From assembly GCF_964340395.1 (NCBI RefSeq), contig NC_135568.1, forward strand, positions 2,060,001 to 2,124,000: a stretch of 64,000 nt of DNA, in the 5' to 3' direction. Position 1 is the first letter of the stretch. Each line of letters starts with the position of its first letter. Below, piece by piece: positions 1 through 64,000 of the stretch. Position numbers and translations under genes: made by a program. The stretch comes from Glandiceps talaboti. Lineage: Eukaryota > Hemichordata > Enteropneusta > Spengelidae. The notes under the pieces are model-generated. The model was not told the origin of the DNA. It did not search any database and saw nothing but the letters and a program-made list of their open reading frames with translations.

Positions 1-226
1 AAGAGCACGATTCACATGCCATTGCTTCCGTACATGCAAAGGACCAAATCATTTCAGATGTTATCTGCTTGTGATCATCCTGTCCAAATAGGGGAAGAAA
101 ACCTCTCAGCTACATGGATACAATTGCTAGAGACATCAAGCAAGAGATTGTGGACCTTCAAAGTCTTATGAGGAAGAAGCTTGACACATGGAGCAACATT
201 GTGGACTCTATCTTGGATGCGTCCAT

Positions 227-292
<66 letters not shown>

Positions 293-417
293 ATCAATTT
301 AGTTCCTTAACTGCCTATGAGGATTTCTTAAAATGTGTGACAGAACTTTCTTAGCACAATATACAGTGGTTTGCCAAATAGTATGAACACTTTGTTGGAC
401 ACATATGTATGTGTTTT
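1..417. other. Intron sequence with a (TGA)n microsatellite
   Basis: A trinucleotide TGA tract runs about 227-290. The flanks show nothing recognised; a short open plus-strand frame near the left edge is too short to assign. Confidence 0.5.
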
Positions 418-705
418 ATGAGGGAGGCAACATTAGAAGTAATTGGATATGAGATCCTTATCAATGCTGACCAGTCATCCCCACTGAATGACACAATAGC
501 AACACATACACAGTCAGGTACTATGATACACACAGAGCAATTGAAGTTTTGATGAAGCCAGACAAGTTTATGCAACAGCTATATCCATGTTTACCTCGGT
601 ACCCGACTGTGTGTGCTGTTATTGTGTCACTCAGTGGAGATGGCTGGTCTGCTTTGATGGGGATCTTCTATCTAATTACTTCTAATGTTGCCTCCCTCAT
701 AAATA
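418..705. mobile_element. Hairpin MITE (imperfect inverted repeat)
   Basis: Arms at about 421-527 and 598-703 are reverse complements (ATGAGGGAGGCAACATTAGA against its complement), folding over a ~70-bp centre. No transposase. It explains the two similar small open frames on opposite strands. Confidence 0.7.
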
Positions 706-1063
706 ATATACTTGTATATAATACAATAATAAATAATAAATAATTTTATTTCGTACTGTAGGCCATGGGCCTTAAATTTACATAACTGAACATAGAATAA
801 TGATCATGATTACAGAGGTATGTTCAACATAGCTAAATTGACAAGTCAGCTTATGTTGAGAGATTTTCTTCCAAAAGCTGTTTATGTATTTTCATGGCAA
901 AGAAAATAAATTTGCCAAGGTTTGAATGGTGAAGATGTTTGTGGACTGCATTAACAATATAACTTGTGTTCAACAAAGTGTTCATGCCATTTGGTAAACT
1001 TATAAGTGAAGCATTGATTGTGAAACAGTTGTATACAAAGCATGATCTGGCATCATATGGTCT

Positions 1064-1330
1064 TGTTGCTTGGCATGTATGTTTTCATTGTTTGAGTGTC
1101 TATCCACTTATCTTCTTACCCTGATGTATTTTTGCCATATACACAATCATTTGGCAGTTGCTATATGGCTGTGGTCTCATTGCTAGGCATATATGTATAC
1201 ATTTCTTCAATGTTTACTCACTTGCCTATTAATCCTGTTGTTATCTTTGCAATAAACACAATCATTTGGCTGTTGCTACAGGCAGGGTCTTGTTGCTAGG
1301 CATACTGTATATGCATATGAATGTTTATTC
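1064..1330. repeat. Dispersed repeat family A
   Basis: Shares phrases such as TTGCTAGGCATA and GTTTATTCACTTGCC with 8440-8712 and 19560-19790 and, weakly, 13740-13810. Unclassified intronic repeat. Confidence 0.5.
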
Positions 1331-1449
1331 ACTTGCTTTATAACAAGATATCAACCAGATATCACAATTAGCCATATTGTTTTTCTATACTTGAGCAATC
1401 TTCAGAAATCAGAATTTGCAACATTGTTTCTCTTTATTGATAACCTTAC

Positions 1450-62724
<61,275 letters not shown>

Positions 62725-62731
<7 letters not shown>

Positions 62732-62908
62732 GCGCGTTCCAACTTGTAACTGAAACTTACATCACACAAGAATGCATGCGCATTCCAACTTGTAACTGAA
62801 ACTTACATCACACAAGAATGCACGCGCGTTCCAACTTGTAACTGAAACTTACATCACACAAGAATGCATGCGCATTCCAACTTGTAACTGAAACTTACAT
62901 CACGCAAG
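62725..62908. repeat. 46-bp array, 4 copies in two alternating forms, overlapping exon 1's 5' edge
   Basis: Copies at 62725, 62771, 62817 and 62863. First and third read GCACGCGCGTTCC, second and fourth GCATGCGCATTCC, so the array is two 92-bp dimers. Each copy contains GTAAGTTTCAG on the minus strand. Confidence 0.92.
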
Positions 62909-63164
62909 AAATTTTGATTTGATCGTCTGCCTTATCGTCGGGCTGCATACTGATTGGTTGATTATGTACGACGTATGACTATATAATGAGTTCATCAGAA
63001 ACGGCAACAATGTTAACAACAACAACGTATAACACAAAATATGAATCAATAAATGTAATTCTCGACAATTTTTTGTCATTACTTTTTTTGCTTGTATTTA
63101 TAGGCCTCAAGCGTGATTCAAATAATAATACTAAAATAATAATTAATTCAATTCATTTGTGTAC

Positions 63165-63305
63165 TTTCTCTGATTGTAACAGGTTCCGTTCATCCATGAT
63201 CTGATGTCAGCAGTTGTAGTTGTATAAATTCCAACATGGTCTACATGTTCTCACTCACGTAACAGGTTCCATCTGTCCACAGTCTGATGTCCAAAGTTGT
63301 AGTAC
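63165..63305. repeat. Family M relatives
   Basis: Two pieces with AACAGGTTCC and TCTGATGTC near 63179-63210 and 63261-63300 resemble family M in inverted orientation. Confidence 0.45.
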
Positions 63306-63514
63306 ACTGAGTGATGAATCCAGTGATAGACTGGAATGCAGCACAACACACCACAGCAGGAGTTAACCTACTCCCAGTAGATATATTAATGTAGAGCTTG
63401 TTACAGGGTTGTACAACAGGGAGTAGAGATATCTGATACTCATTACATGCTCTGCATGAGATCTGTTGTCAGGTTACTCACCCATACACACATAATGTCC
63501 AAAAACAACCAACA

Positions 63515-64000
63515 CAGCAATTTAAAACTATTTACGTAAATTGCATACAGTGATTGCAAATAATAATTTGCTCTTTATAAAACATAATTAAAATTAGTAT
63601 GTAAATTATATGCAGTGACTGCAAATAATAATTCACTCTTTATAAAATATACATTGTAATTATAGAATGTTAAGCAACTAACATTTTTCACAGCAACTTA
63701 ATCTTCTTTTTCTCAACTTGTATTTAGTTGTGTACAAACAAACATGTCCCTGGGAGACACAGGATTTTAATTATTACGTAAATTATATACAGAAATTGCA
63801 AATAATACTTTGTTCTTTATCATATACATGTACATTGTAATTACTCATTTATAAGATATTTTTCACAGCAATTTAAAATTATTATGTAAATTGCATACAG
63901 TGATTGCAAATAATACTTTACTCTTTATAACATATACATTGTAATTATACATTTATTAATTAAAACATTTTTCACAACAATTTCAAATTATTTAGATAAA
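63515..64000. repeat. ~115-bp degenerate tandem repeat, about 4 copies
   Basis: TACGTAAATTGCATACAGTGATTGC, AAATAATA, CTCTTTATAA and ACATTGTAATTA recur to the window edge. Confidence 0.8.

Noticed and set aside
351-743. Two similar small proteins on opposite strands
   Set aside because: They are the two arms of a hairpin MITE.
62953-63204. Divergent plus-strand gene with CCAAT and TATA boxes starting at 62986
   Set aside because: The TATA-like string overlaps the ATG itself, the frame has no recognisable domain and its end runs into repeat family M.

Overview
The window is a piece of invertebrate metazoan nuclear genome: AT-rich, intron-rich, and crowded with microsatellites, minisatellites, hairpin DNA elements (MITEs) and tRNA-derived SINEs. 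No bacterial, viral or organellar gene organisation is visible. The species cannot be fixed from the sequence; a marine deuterostome such as a hemichordate would fit, but that is a guess.

Almost the whole window is one minus-strand gene, an LRP2 (megalin)-like giant endocytic receptor, running from about 62.7 kb (5' end) down to 1.45 kb and continuing past the left edge. I could place 46 exons (6,708 nt, 2,236 codons), the first of them tentative. All 45 introns between them are GT-AG, every splice phase joins, and the reading frame stays open. Domain order is: putative signal peptide; seven LDL-receptor class A repeats (LA1-7); two EGF modules; beta-propeller 1; EGF; propeller 2; EGF; eight LA repeats (LA8-15); two EGF modules; propeller 3; EGF; propeller 4; EGF; and the first part of propeller 5. 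A first cluster of seven LA repeats followed by a second of eight is the megalin layout (LRP1 starts with two). The missing 3' half should hold the later LA clusters, last propellers, membrane span and cytoplasmic tail.

Layout: 64-62.7 kb, repeats and a 46-bp array abutting the putative exon 1; 62.6-52.0 kb, a 10.7-kb first intron made largely of repeats; 52.0-46.4 kb, LA1-7; 44.7-30.8 kb, EGF/propeller 1/propeller 2; 30.0-23.0 kb, LA8-15; 22.1-14.7 kb, EGF pair, propeller 3, EGF; 13.3-6.8 kb, propeller 4 and EGF; 4.5-1.45 kb, start of propeller 5; 1.45 kb-1, intron with repeats.

The most unusual thing is not a new gene. Several intronic tandem arrays are built from the edge of the neighbouring exon, including its splice site: exon 10 (about 20 extra copies of the donor), exon 17 (14 extra donors, with about 80 of each 93 bp exon-derived), exon 21 (acceptor), exon 39 (donor, 72-bp duplication), and weaker cases at exons 12, 7 and 2. 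The pre-mRNA would therefore carry dozens of decoy splice sites. No separate undescribed multi-gene system was found.
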